This document shows, one piece after another, positions 26,651 to 35,038 of a stretch of DNA of 64,000 bases. The translations under genes and the position numbers were made by a program. This DNA is from Rhodothermales bacterium. GTDB taxonomy: Bacteria; Bacteroidota; Rhodothermia; Rhodothermales; VXPQ01. The stretch covers positions 248,001 through 312,000 of the forward strand of contig OX638293.1 of NCBI GenBank assembly GCA_951812335.1. The letters are read 5' to 3'. Below the pieces are notes generated by a model, which made no database searches, was not told the DNA's origin, and saw nothing but the letters and a program-made list of their open reading frames with translations. Position 1 is the first letter of the stretch. Each line of letters opens with the position of its first letter.

Positions 26651-27130
26651 TTACATGCCCATGCCGCTGCGCGCCCGGTCCAGGACGGTCTCGGTGACTT
26701 CGGCGAGTCCTTCCGCTTCGGCATAGCGCTCCACGCTTTGCATGACCATGCCGCGGGCAGAAGCAGGGATATTCTCCATGCGCTGGCGCGCCCCCTCCGT
26801 CCAGGGCATGCCGCTGCGCCCGAAGGCCTCGTTGACCATACCCGTAAACGGACATTTCGAAGCTCCGCTTTCCACAGCGGGGCCGGAGGCTCCGACCGAC
26901 GAAGAAGCCAGGCCGGTCCGTATGCTTTCCATAGGCTCGGCAGGCACGGGTTGTCCGCCGATCTTCACGCCAAGAGAGCGCACCACCTGGGTCTCGCTCG
27001 CATTGGTCAGCATGGCCGTTTGCCTGTCGCACACGGGGCAACCGAAGATCACCGTCATGGAGCCGCGATCGGGACCGCGCGTTTCGGCGAGGTGCATGGC
27101 CTCGTCACATTCCACGCAAAGAAATTTCAT
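26651..27130 (-). CDS. Zinc-ribbon protein with C-terminal PCP_red domain
   Basis: A 159-residue soluble protein. The N-terminus is a four-cysteine zinc ribbon (CVEC near residue 5, CPVC near 31). A linker contains a KCPF motif near residue 91, a Cys-Pro pair of the kind seen in haem-responsive sites. The last 50 residues (PWTEGARQRMENIPASARGM and onward) match the PCP_red domain, the small domain at the end of the light-independent protochlorophyllide reductase B subunit. No photosynthesis gene is present, so a tetrapyrrole-related accessory role is the likely reading. It overlaps the Mrp gene by an ATGA. Confidence 0.75.
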   Translation of the reverse strand: MKFLCVECDEAMHLAETRGPDRGSMTVIFGCPVCDRQTAMLTNASETQVVRSLGVKIGGQPVPAEPMESIRTGLASSSVGASGPAVESGASKCPFTGMVNEAFGRSGMPWTEGARQRMENIPASARGMVMQSVERYAEAEGLAEVTETVLDRARSGMGM

Positions 27131-28026
27131 GAGGCATCCAGCAGAAGTTTAAGACAATCGGCCAGTTCGGTGAAGGCGCACGCCGCCGGCCGATCCGGGT
27201 GTTCGTGCAGGTACGGACGTCCTTCGTCGGCAGCCATGCCGAGGGCCGGATCGAAGGGGATACGAGCCAGTACAGGCACATCGAGGGTCCTGGCTAACCG
27301 GTCCGTACGGTCCGGCGGATACAGCGGATCTGCCTGTCCGCAATGCGGACAGGTATGCGACGCCATGTTTTCGACAAGCCCCAGCGACGACACATCGAGG
27401 TGTTCCTGGATCATGCGTACGGAGCGGCCCACCGCATCGAGAGCTACCGCCGAAGGAATGGTAACCACGACAGCCGCATCGATGCGCGGAGTCACATCGG
27501 CAAGCGTCGGCAAACGATCCGAGCCGGGCGGCAAGTCTACAAGGAGTATATCCAGCGCACCCCATGCGGTATCGGTAATAAGCTCCCGCAGGGCGCCTGC
27601 CTCACGGAGCCCGCGCCAGGCGGCTCCGCCGGATTGCGAGGGAGCGTCCCACGCTACAGGCGTCGTTTCGTCGCGCAAAAAGAGAGCCATGGACATGACG
27701 CGTACACCCAACGTTGTTTCGGGAGGAGAAACAACTCCTCCTGCACGTTGCAGCGGGGTCGTCGCCTGCACACCGGTCATCCGCCCGAGCGACGGGCCAT
27801 TGATATCTCCATCCACGAGACCGACGCGCGCGCCATTGCGGGCCAGCGCCGCGGCAAGATTCACCGCCACAGTGCTCTTTCCAACCCCTCCCTTACCGCT
27901 CATTACCGCGACGATATAGCGAATATCGCTGAGACGTTCCGCCAGCCGGTCGGCCTGCACCGCCACCTGACCCGCCACATCGGAACCCCCATCGGTTGCT
28001 ATGTCGTGCCAGGTTTTCATCCGCAT
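27127..28026 (-). CDS. Mrp/NBP35-family iron-sulfur carrier ATPase
   Basis: About 299 residues from the ATG at 28026 (another ATG lies two codons on; a TTG directly after the previous stop is also in frame). The deviant Walker A MSGKGGVGKST is followed by GLVDGDINGPSLGRM, the LLVDLPPGSD motif and a C-terminal HTCPHCG pair. These define the Mrp/ApbC family, which carries and transfers [4Fe-4S] clusters. Within this cluster it could mature the radical SAM enzyme or ferredoxin. It sits between the universal-stress/PCP_red gene and the zinc-ribbon PCP_red gene. Confidence 0.9.
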   Translation of the reverse strand: MRMKTWHDIATDGGSDVAGQVAVQADRLAERLSDIRYIVAVMSGKGGVGKSTVAVNLAAALARNGARVGLVDGDINGPSLGRMTGVQATTPLQRAGGVVSPPETTLGVRVMSMALFLRDETTPVAWDAPSQSGGAAWRGLREAGALRELITDTAWGALDILLVDLPPGSDRLPTLADVTPRIDAAVVVTIPSAVALDAVGRSVRMIQEHLDVSSLGLVENMASHTCPHCGQADPLYPPDRTDRLARTLDVPVLARIPFDPALGMAADEGRPYLHEHPDRPAACAFTELADCLKLLLDAS

Positions 28027-28041
28027 AGCCCATCGCCCCAA

Positions 28042-29976
28042 TCACGACACGGCTTCTTCCGCCTGCTGCTTGCGAATAGCCTCTTCCATGGCTTTCCTGG
28101 ACACTTCCAGCCCTTCTTCGGCAATCTCCAGCGTGACGATGGTGGTGTTATGCCCGTCTGCGGCCGTTTCCATCCGCCCCTTCGTCTTGTCGCGCATGAA
28201 TCCTTCGGGGACCCGTTCGAGGCGAGCCCAGGCGTCCGGCGTCCACTTGTACGCCCCCTTGTCAATCAATTCGACGGAAACGGCTTCCCGGGCCGGGGCC
28301 TGCTCCGCCGGATTCTCCTTCAGCCCGGAACCGGGCGCAGAAAGCACCGAGGTGTCCTCAAGCAAATCCCCTACCGCCGCCGCCACCATGTCGCGGGTGA
28401 TCGTATCAAGTCCCTTGACACGGGCGCTCTTTTCGATCTGTGCGCGGGCGCGGCGCATCTGGTACCCGTCCGGGACCTTCCTGAGCAGTTCGCGAGCATC
28501 CCGCGTCCACTTGATCTTTTTCTTGTCGAAGGTTTCGATCTCTTCGACAGCGCCTTCGAGGGGCGCCAGCTTGCGGAGCGCCTCCTTGTCGATCTCCTGG
28601 AATTCCTCGGGAGCGGCCCCGCATACAGCGCACACGGCGGGCTTGAATCCGCGCGCCGCGTAGCCGCACCGGCTGCATACGTACGTCGTTTCATCGACGG
28701 CGGCAATGTTTTCGCGAGCCACGGATTCGGCAATGATTCCCATAGATCGCATGGCGGATTCCGGAAGAATGGTCGCCATCGCCTGCTCGACCACCTTTTG
28801 GGTGATCACGGAGTGGCCACGTTCCATGGCCCACCGATGGATCGTCGTACGCGCAATGTTGCGGGCAAAATCGGGAGCCGTATTGAGAATGGCCGTGGCC
28901 TCGTCCGTCCAGATCATGGATTCTTCGGCCCGCACGTCGAGCGGGGGCGTGTACCGCCTGCTCGACAACAACACATTACAGGAAACCATCCGCAGCAGGT
29001 TTTCCGTATTGCTGCCGATGTCCATGTCTTCGTCGCTATGCACCCCGATGCGACCCATGACAAGCAGCCAGGGCTTTTCGCGGCGCACGTACTGGAGAAT
29101 CTTGTCGAAGGCCTTGCCGTCGAGCAGCGTGATCTTCAGGTCCACGCCCTCTTCGGCGGCAACGCGATGCGCCACTTCGAGATGCGACTGGTATATCTTC
29201 GCAAGCCCCGTGTCGATAACCTCTTCGTGGAGCTGCTCCTGCTCCTTGAACCGGAATACCTTCGAGGCCTTTTCGGTCAGCACATGCACGATGCTGTTGA
29301 ACATCGCGTAATGCAGGTAGGGGTCGTAGACCGACACCGCCTCCACGCGCTTGTCCAGCTTCCGGCCCAGTTCGAGGGCCGTTTTCAGACCGGCGAAAGA
29401 CTCGGGGCTGCCGTCAACGGCCACCACGATGTGCCCGCCATCGGGTTCGCCCACGGCGTGCCCGTTCATCTGACGGTCGAAGGCATCCGTGTTCTTGACG
29501 ACAAGCATGTCGGTGCGCGCCCGCCGCACGACCCGAGAGCATACGCTACCCAGCACACTGTCGCGAACGGCGCCGAGACCGAGCGCCCCCATCACGACCA
29601 GATCGTAGTCGCTCTCCTCGATGTCCTGTACGATGATCTTCCAGTTCTTTCCATCGTACATCTTCGGCTGGAAGGGCAATTTTTCCTCGCGGCACCGTTT
29701 GTCCATCACGGTCAGGTACGAATCCGAAATCAGTTCGAGACCCATCGTGATGAGCGTGTCGTGCACCTTCCGCTGTTTTTCCATCTCCTCTTCAACGAGA
29801 TACTCCTCGGGCAGCGTAAACTCCATCTGCTTGAAGCGGTAATCGTGCATACGGGCTGCGTAGGCATGGCTGCCCACGAGCTCCCCATCGAACCGCTTCG
29901 CCAGTTCCACGGCAAGTTCGATGCTCGCCATCGAATGGTCCGAATTGTCGACCGGAACGAATATAGTCTTGTACAT
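28042..29976 (-). CDS. Tandem universal stress protein fused to zinc ribbon and three PCP_red domains
   Basis: A 644-residue soluble multidomain protein. Two UspA-type domains come first: residues 1-160, with the nucleotide motif GALGLGAVRDSVLGS near 130, and about 175-340, beginning HIVVAVDGSPES. PCP_red copy 1 follows (about 350-400, IWTDEATAILNTAP), then a rubredoxin-like ribbon (CSRCGYAA...CAVCG, about 430-450), PCP_red copy 2 (about 485-535, KWTRDARELLRKVP) and copy 3 (about 575-620, KWTPDAWARLERVP). USP domains bind ATP; PCP_red is known from dark-operative protochlorophyllide reductase. I know of no function for the combination. It lies mid-operon with a five-base gap upstream. Confidence 0.85.
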   Translation of the reverse strand: MYKTIFVPVDNSDHSMASIELAVELAKRFDGELVGSHAYAARMHDYRFKQMEFTLPEEYLVEEEMEKQRKVHDTLITMGLELISDSYLTVMDKRCREEKLPFQPKMYDGKNWKIIVQDIEESDYDLVVMGALGLGAVRDSVLGSVCSRVVRRARTDMLVVKNTDAFDRQMNGHAVGEPDGGHIVVAVDGSPESFAGLKTALELGRKLDKRVEAVSVYDPYLHYAMFNSIVHVLTEKASKVFRFKEQEQLHEEVIDTGLAKIYQSHLEVAHRVAAEEGVDLKITLLDGKAFDKILQYVRREKPWLLVMGRIGVHSDEDMDIGSNTENLLRMVSCNVLLSSRRYTPPLDVRAEESMIWTDEATAILNTAPDFARNIARTTIHRWAMERGHSVITQKVVEQAMATILPESAMRSMGIIAESVARENIAAVDETTYVCSRCGYAARGFKPAVCAVCGAAPEEFQEIDKEALRKLAPLEGAVEEIETFDKKKIKWTRDARELLRKVPDGYQMRRARAQIEKSARVKGLDTITRDMVAAAVGDLLEDTSVLSAPGSGLKENPAEQAPAREAVSVELIDKGAYKWTPDAWARLERVPEGFMRDKTKGRMETAADGHNTTIVTLEIAEEGLEVSRKAMEEAIRKQQAEEAVS

Positions 29977-29981
29977 AATGG

Positions 29982-30386
29982 CTAATAGATCAGTTTGAGG
30001 CGGTCGTAAATGTACGTGAGGCGGTACATAACATATCGCAGCGTTTCGGAATCTTCTGCAAGAAGCGAAACGGCAAGCAGGGCACGCTGGAGGCGATCGG
30101 CGCGGCTCGGGAGGGAAGAACGTTCCGCCTCTTCCAGTCCCTCGGCGAAGGCATTCATCTCGAAACGCGCCCGTACCATCGTGTTGTAGGGATCGCTGCC
30201 CGGCTCGGCCTCTTCCATGATTCGCTCCAGGCGTCCCGTTTCCATGCGTACAATGGCCGGCGCCATGCGGCGAAATTCCTTCCAGCCTACAAAATCCAGT
30301 TCGTTCCAGTCAAGACGCCTCGCGGCCAACTCGGCGGCACGCGCTTCGAGCGCATCAGGCGGCGCTATGTCCCGGGACGGCTCCAT
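29982..30386 (-). CDS. Hypothetical helical protein of the bd-like cluster
   Basis: A 134-residue soluble, largely helical protein (MEPSRDIAPPDALEARAAEL...). It has a conserved-looking WNELDFVGWKEFRRMAPAIV segment near residues 27-46 and ends DRLKLIY. Whether the ARLxxVP-like spacing in the first half relates to PCP_red is unclear, as no clear match was seen. Spacing of 5 and 14 bases to its neighbours indicates co-transcription with the respiratory cluster. No function was recognised. Confidence 0.6.
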   Translation of the reverse strand: MEPSRDIAPPDALEARAAELAARRLDWNELDFVGWKEFRRMAPAIVRMETGRLERIMEEAEPGSDPYNTMVRARFEMNAFAEGLEEAERSSLPSRADRLQRALLAVSLLAEDSETLRYVMYRLTYIYDRLKLIY

Positions 30387-30400
30387 GATGGCAGGCGGAA

Positions 30401-30997
30401 TCAGAAAGGACGGTGTACGGTGCCGGGTTCGAGGCGCTCTCCCATTTGAAGCAAACCCTTGTACTTACGGCGAAACTCCGCCGGGTCCTGAGCGATCGTT
30501 TTCATGGAAAATTCGGGTAGAAGCGCCGTGAGGCGTTCGTCCATCTCTTCCTTCTCGATCCAGCCATATTTTATATAGGCCAGCACAATATGATAGTCCG
30601 GTTCGTCGCCGCGAGCCACGTGCCGGAATGCCACCGAGTACGGATCGAAATGCCACAAACTCAATCCTGAGTCCGGGAGGTCCCGGACAAGCCGGTGCCG
30701 TTGTTCGGCTCCTGCCGGCAGGGGAATCAGATCGCCCGGAAATTCCTGCTCGATCGCCACGCCGAACTGCGCAGCGGCGCGGGCCGCGGCCGCATCCCAT
30801 TCGGGCCTGTACGCCACATCGGCATACAGGCGCACGGCGTCCGTCCACGACCGCCATCCCTCCAGGACCTGCGAGGTCTCTCCAAGCAGAAGCAACCGCC
30901 CGACACGCCCCTGCTCGGGAGCCGAAGCGACATAATTGTGGGCCGCAGCAGCTAAAAAATCCTGCAGTACGAAACGGGTTACCAGCGATCCGGTCAT
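30401..30997 (-). CDS. Hypothetical protein of the bd-like cluster
   Basis: A 198-residue soluble protein from the ATG at 30997, which overlaps the ferredoxin stop as ATGA; a longer open frame extends upstream but runs through the ferredoxin gene. The sequence begins MTGSLVTRFVLQDFLAAAAH and ends with a charged helical part (EEMDERLTALLPEF, then a FRRKYKGLLQMGERL stretch). No cysteine motif, membrane helix or known family was seen. Its coupling to the ferredoxin argues for a shared role. Confidence 0.6.
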   Translation of the reverse strand: MTGSLVTRFVLQDFLAAAAHNYVASAPEQGRVGRLLLLGETSQVLEGWRSWTDAVRLYADVAYRPEWDAAAARAAAQFGVAIEQEFPGDLIPLPAGAEQRHRLVRDLPDSGLSLWHFDPYSVAFRHVARGDEPDYHIVLAYIKYGWIEKEEMDERLTALLPEFSMKTIAQDPAEFRRKYKGLLQMGERLEPGTVHRPF

Positions 30998-31209
30998 GAT
31001 GTCACCTCCGCATCGGACACGGCGACAGGTTCCTTCCAGTCCGGAATCGGCACGATGGCTTCCTCGGGACACTCGGCGACACATTCCGTAAAATCGCAAC
31101 ACGTATCGTCGATGACGTAGATCGGATCTCCGGGTGAAATCGCGCTAATCGGACACACGTCCACGCACAGGCCGCATTGCGCGCAGGCGTCTGTGATCAT
31201 GTGAGGCAT
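30994..31209 (-). CDS. Ferredoxin, two [4Fe-4S]-type motifs
   Basis: A 71-residue ferredoxin. The first cluster motif is canonical, CAQCGLCVDVCP (residues 9-20). The second is CCDFTECVAECP (about 37-48), with the spacing of the bacterial 2[4Fe-4S] group in which the second motif has a longer insertion. It would donate low-potential electrons, most obviously to the radical SAM enzyme encoded two genes upstream. It overlaps the next hypothetical gene. Confidence 0.88.
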   Translation of the reverse strand: MPHMITDACAQCGLCVDVCPISAISPGDPIYVIDDTCCDFTECVAECPEEAIVPIPDWKEPVAVSDAEVTS

Positions 31210-31262
31210 GGCCGCAAAGTAATGTGTAAAAAACGGATGCGAGGCGATCCGGAAAGGGCCTT

Positions 31263-32057
31263 CTACTCCTGCCCCTGTCCGTTCATAGCCTGTTTGTCGA
31301 TCACGCCGCCGGCTTCGTTGACAGTGTTGTCGCTACGCTTGCCGGGATAACGGCGTTTGGGCGTCTTGTCCTTCCAGCGGTAGATCCAGAAACAGTACGA
31401 ATAAGGATAAATGGTCTGAACGACATGAAATGGCTCGTATTCGAACAGGCGGCGCATCGCCCAGGGGAAACGGTACCGCTTGTCCTCCGGCTCGATGATT
31501 TCAACGACACAGTCTGCCTGAAAACTGACGAACACCGGGGAATTGCCGGTCCACAGCACGGACGCAAAGGGATTCTCGACAAGATTTTTGAGCGTGGATC
31601 CCTCAAAAATTTCGAGGAGCCCGACGCGCCGCCAGTCGATATGCTCGGGATGGGAATACAACTCGCGGGCCGTCCGGATGCGCAGATCGCGGGTCTCGTT
31701 CACGGCATGGGGCGGTAATGCCTGTATCCGGGCGACGGCATCTTCCACCAGTTCGAGGTAATAATCGATATGTTCATCCTTTGGAGTGAACCCTACGCCC
31801 TTGTTGGCCAGATTGGGAACAAGCGCATCGTCAGCCCATGTGGCCACAACAGGCAGATGCCCCGCGTTGAACGCGATGTACTGGTCCTGCTCAATGGCGT
31901 CGTAAATGCTGTGCTTGTAGTCGAGCTGCCACCGGATGAATTTCTCCGGGAGCTCAATGACGTCAAGATTCCGGTCGGCGCCGTTCTTTTTGAGACGGGC
32001 GACCCCGTTGGTTACCTGCACCTGCTCTGTGAGCGTTTTTGCGTCAAGCTTTTCCAT
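31263..32057 (-). CDS. Hypothetical protein of the bd-like cluster
   Basis: A 264-residue soluble protein (MEKLDAKTLTEQVQVTNGVA...) without signal peptide or membrane helix. It is rich in aromatic residues (WQLDYKHSIYDAIEQDQYI near 43; a FHVVQTIYPYSYCFWIYRW segment near 210). I recognised no family. It lies between the radical SAM and ferredoxin genes with gaps of 32 and 53 bases, so it probably belongs to the same maturation module. Confidence 0.62.
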   Translation of the reverse strand: MEKLDAKTLTEQVQVTNGVARLKKNGADRNLDVIELPEKFIRWQLDYKHSIYDAIEQDQYIAFNAGHLPVVATWADDALVPNLANKGVGFTPKDEHIDYYLELVEDAVARIQALPPHAVNETRDLRIRTARELYSHPEHIDWRRVGLLEIFEGSTLKNLVENPFASVLWTGNSPVFVSFQADCVVEIIEPEDKRYRFPWAMRRLFEYEPFHVVQTIYPYSYCFWIYRWKDKTPKRRYPGKRSDNTVNEAGGVIDKQAMNGQGQE

Positions 32058-32089
32058 GAATGGGTTGGTAAATGAAGGAGTATGATTGG

Positions 32090-33394
32090 TTATACAAGTC
32101 GTTCCGGGGTAACGGGTTCCTTAATAACCCCGGCGTCGAGCGGTTTCTTGACAGGTTCCGAAAAAGACGGCGCCCTCCGATCCATGCCGGCAAGCGCTTC
32201 CTGCATGAGGCCTGCAGAGATGCGGCGCACGCCGTGTCGGTCCGCATACGTTTCAAGGCCTTTACGAACTTTGTCGCGAATGAAAGAGATCGGGATACGA
32301 TCAAGTCGCCTCTGCGCTTCGGGAGACCATTCTATATCGTATCGTTCGAGCATCCTGCCGGTCGGCTGGTAAAGACAGGCCGGATCTTCGGCAAGATAGT
32401 CCTCGAAAGCGGCCTGAGCCCGGCAGCGGCAACCGCCGCAGAGTTCGTTGAACTCGCATGCGCCGCATTTGCCCTTGAGCCGGGAAGGATCGCGTAAATC
32501 CGTCAGCACGGGAGAAGAAGTCCATATCTCGGCGAAAGACTGTTCGCGGACGTTTCCGGCTACCACCGTCATGTACGGGCACGGCGTGACATCCCCGCCC
32601 GGCGTGATGCGGCAGTACTGCGTACCGGCCATGCAGCCGCCGCTCTCCAGTCCGCCAAGCCCCTCGTCGTACGCGATCTGCTTGAATTGCGGGGCGCATT
32701 TCGAGCGAACCAGCATGGGACGGTGCTCGTCCTGCACCTTCACCATTTCCCGAAGCATCGTATCCGTGGCGACGGCGGAAAGATCATTCATCTCCTGCCC
32801 CCGGCCCGTCTGTACCAGAAAGTACAGATTGAAGGACCAGGCGCCTTTCTTGCGCGCAAACGCCATCAGTTCAGGAATTTCGTCCCGGTTCATATCCATG
32901 ACGGTCGTTTGCACGAGCACTTCGAGGCCATGCCTGCGACATATTTCGAGGGCGCGGACCGAATGCTCCCAGGCGTTCGGGCCACCGCGAAAGGAATTGT
33001 GCTTCTCGGGATCGATGGAATCGATGCTGATGCCTACCCCTTTGACGCCGCATTCCACCATCTTGCGCGCAACGAAATCGTTGACCATGACCCCGTTCGT
33101 GCCCATCACCACCCACATTCCCTTTGCAGAGGCCGTCTGCGCAATCCCGTAGATATCCCGGCGCAAGAGCGGCTCTCCGCCGGTAAGAATGAGCATCTCC
33201 GTACCGAGCGCCTCCATCTCGTCGATCAGCGCGAGACACTCGTCCGTGGTTAATTCGTTTTCTTCGGCGGTACCCCCCTCCATATAGCAATGGGGGCACT
33301 TGAGATTGCATTTCCTGGTCAGATTCCAGGAAACGAGCGAGGGGCGATACCCACCGGGAGAAGACAGGAAGGATAGGGAACGAGCGGCTTCCAT
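32090..33394 (-). CDS. Radical SAM/SPASM enzyme (NirJ/AhbD/PqqE-like) with C-terminal PCP_red domain
   Basis: A 434-residue enzyme. The radical SAM cluster motif CNLKCPHC is at residues 29-36 and a glycine-rich LTGGEP motif at about 69-74. A C-terminal SPASM/twitch region is cysteine-rich (CRITPGGDVTPCPY..., then CGACEFNELCGGCRC near 325-345) and would bind auxiliary [4Fe-4S] clusters. This layout is typical of NirJ and AhbD, which modify haem precursors, and of peptide-modifying enzymes such as PqqE. A PCP_red domain follows at about 375-425 (EWSPEAQRRLDRIP). No small substrate peptide gene was seen next to it, so a tetrapyrrole substrate is more likely; this is inference. Confidence 0.88.
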   Translation of the reverse strand: MEAARSLSFLSSPGGYRPSLVSWNLTRKCNLKCPHCYMEGGTAEENELTTDECLALIDEMEALGTEMLILTGGEPLLRRDIYGIAQTASAKGMWVVMGTNGVMVNDFVARKMVECGVKGVGISIDSIDPEKHNSFRGGPNAWEHSVRALEICRRHGLEVLVQTTVMDMNRDEIPELMAFARKKGAWSFNLYFLVQTGRGQEMNDLSAVATDTMLREMVKVQDEHRPMLVRSKCAPQFKQIAYDEGLGGLESGGCMAGTQYCRITPGGDVTPCPYMTVVAGNVREQSFAEIWTSSPVLTDLRDPSRLKGKCGACEFNELCGGCRCRAQAAFEDYLAEDPACLYQPTGRMLERYDIEWSPEAQRRLDRIPISFIRDKVRKGLETYADRHGVRRISAGLMQEALAGMDRRAPSFSEPVKKPLDAGVIKEPVTPERLV

Positions 33395-33421
33395 AGGTAC
33401 GAGGGAAAGACCTCCGGAGAA

Positions 33422-35038
33422 TCAGGCGGAAACGGAGGTGCGATACCGAAAGCGCATCAGGCCGACGATGCTGAGCAGCACGAAAAGCGTGAGACCGGAA
33501 GCACGTAACATGGGCATCACCGGCGAAGGACGCTCGGAGGGCTCGAGGTACAGATAATACCATCCCGTTACGCCCCGGCGATTGCCCCGCTCGTCGTTGA
33601 AACCGTCCCATACCGAGAAGGCGATCGGGACGAAGGTGTCTTCCGCAAAACGCTCGTCGCGCGGCATGGTGAAGACGGCGGTCCATGCACCGTCCTCGTA
33701 GGTCGCATAGACGGACGGGGAGGTTTCGCCAGCGAGCAGGTTACCACTCCCGCGCCCGACGTACGAACGGCCTTCTCCCGAAGCCAGATCGGCGAACCAC
33801 AGATCGACCGGCTGTCTTGCGTCCCCGAAAAGGAAATACGGCATACCTCCCGACGCAAGCTCCCGGGGGAACTGTACGGCGACCGCATCGGACCAGATGC
33901 TTGTCACGGTATCCCGAACGACCTGCTCCGTGGGCGGAACTTCCATATCCGGGGCATTGCTCCCCGTCGTCTCCGCGGACATGTCGTGCCATGAAAGAAG
34001 AATGGCGATCTCGTCCGCATTGTAGCGCACTTTCACCTCGATGCCGTCTACGCCGGGCATAAACGACCGTCCGGGTTCAATGATCTGTCCGACCACGGGA
34101 AAATAGGCGCCGCGTTCCTCGCCGAAAGCTGCCCTGCCCTGTGCCGGGTCGACGGGATCGTTTGCATACTGCGCCGTCGCAGAGGTCGCATAATCGGGAT
34201 CGTCCTGCGACAGCGAATAGACGTAATCGACGAGGGCCCAACTGTCTTCGATCGGAGTAATGCTGTAGGACGGCATGGGCGAACCGTCGAGGCCCGTCGT
34301 AAACGTGCGATAGATGTCCTCGCGTGTGTCGCCCCCTATGAAGGTCCAGCGCTTCGTAAGATCGGCAGGGCGGATATGGTTGCCCCATTGCTCTTGCAGC
34401 GTCACAGCGGAAGGCCCGTCGCCGCGTCCGGCCATGCCATGGCAATCGAAGCACTGGTTCTCTTCGTAGACTGCGCGCCCCCGTTCGGCAGACGATTCGC
34501 TGAACGACGGGGGGTTGGGAATCTCGATTACATCGGGAACGCCGTACGGTCCGGAGAAATCGTCGTTGAAGGTTTTTAGATAGTAGACAAGGTTGCGAAT
34601 TTCGTCGTCGTTTAGCTGAGGCCAGGGGGGCATACCGGTATAGGGCATGCCGTTGCGAATCACCCCTGCGATATCGTCATCCGTAGGCAACTGTCCGCTC
34701 GGTGTGGTGCGCACCTTGTAGATGCCTGCCGTAAAGTCGCGGGGCATCGGGCGCATGAATGGCGCAGCAACCCCGTCCCCTTTGCCGGTTTCCCCATGGC
34801 ACTGCGCACATTTGTCTATGTAAAGCAGGCGGCCGGCCTCGCGCTGTTCGTCGGCGCCAAGATCCGGCGCGGGTTGCGCCAACACGGTCAGGGGAAGCAA
34901 TACGACAGGCAAACACGCCCCCAGGACATACGATATGAGGCTCGATCGGGAAAAACGCACAACAGCGCGTTCTGCCCGGCAAGCAGACGAGCGAATCGCT
35001 ATGTCGGTGTTATTCCTAATGGTCTCCACCTCCCCCAT
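33422..35038 (-). CDS. Diheme cytochrome c with ethylbenzene-dehydrogenase-like haem domain
   Basis: A 538-residue exported protein with a late signal sequence (about 33-55). Two c-type domains follow, with CAQCH (about 77) and CFDCH (about 190). An EB_dh-like domain then spans about 300-500 (WSDAVAVQFP, PYFLFGDARQPVDLWFAD, PIAFSVWDG, WYYLYLE), a fold that binds haem b in the gamma subunits of DMSO-reductase-family enzymes. A single C-terminal membrane helix anchors it. No molybdenum catalytic subunit is nearby, so the EB_dh part probably relays electrons within the bd-like complex. Its start overlaps the upstream gene by 23 bases. Confidence 0.88.
   Translation of the reverse strand: MGEVETIRNNTDIAIRSSACRAERAVVRFSRSSLISYVLGACLPVVLLPLTVLAQPAPDLGADEQREAGRLLYIDKCAQCHGETGKGDGVAAPFMRPMPRDFTAGIYKVRTTPSGQLPTDDDIAGVIRNGMPYTGMPPWPQLNDDEIRNLVYYLKTFNDDFSGPYGVPDVIEIPNPPSFSESSAERGRAVYEENQCFDCHGMAGRGDGPSAVTLQEQWGNHIRPADLTKRWTFIGGDTREDIYRTFTTGLDGSPMPSYSITPIEDSWALVDYVYSLSQDDPDYATSATAQYANDPVDPAQGRAAFGEERGAYFPVVGQIIEPGRSFMPGVDGIEVKVRYNADEIAILLSWHDMSAETTGSNAPDMEVPPTEQVVRDTVTSIWSDAVAVQFPRELASGGMPYFLFGDARQPVDLWFADLASGEGRSYVGRGSGNLLAGETSPSVYATYEDGAWTAVFTMPRDERFAEDTFVPIAFSVWDGFNDERGNRRGVTGWYYLYLEPSERPSPVMPMLRASGLTLFVLLSIVGLMRFRYRTSVSA

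Noticed and set aside
28042-33394. Chlorophyll or bacteriochlorophyll biosynthesis locus, because of PCP_red domains
   Set aside because: No BchL, BchN or BchB reductase body or other photosynthesis gene is present; only the small accessory domain is shared.
33422-35038. Molybdenum-enzyme (ethylbenzene dehydrogenase) locus
   Set aside because: Only the haem-binding gamma-type domain is present. No molybdopterin catalytic or iron-sulfur beta subunit is encoded nearby; ActB belongs to ACIII and has lost its cofactor site.
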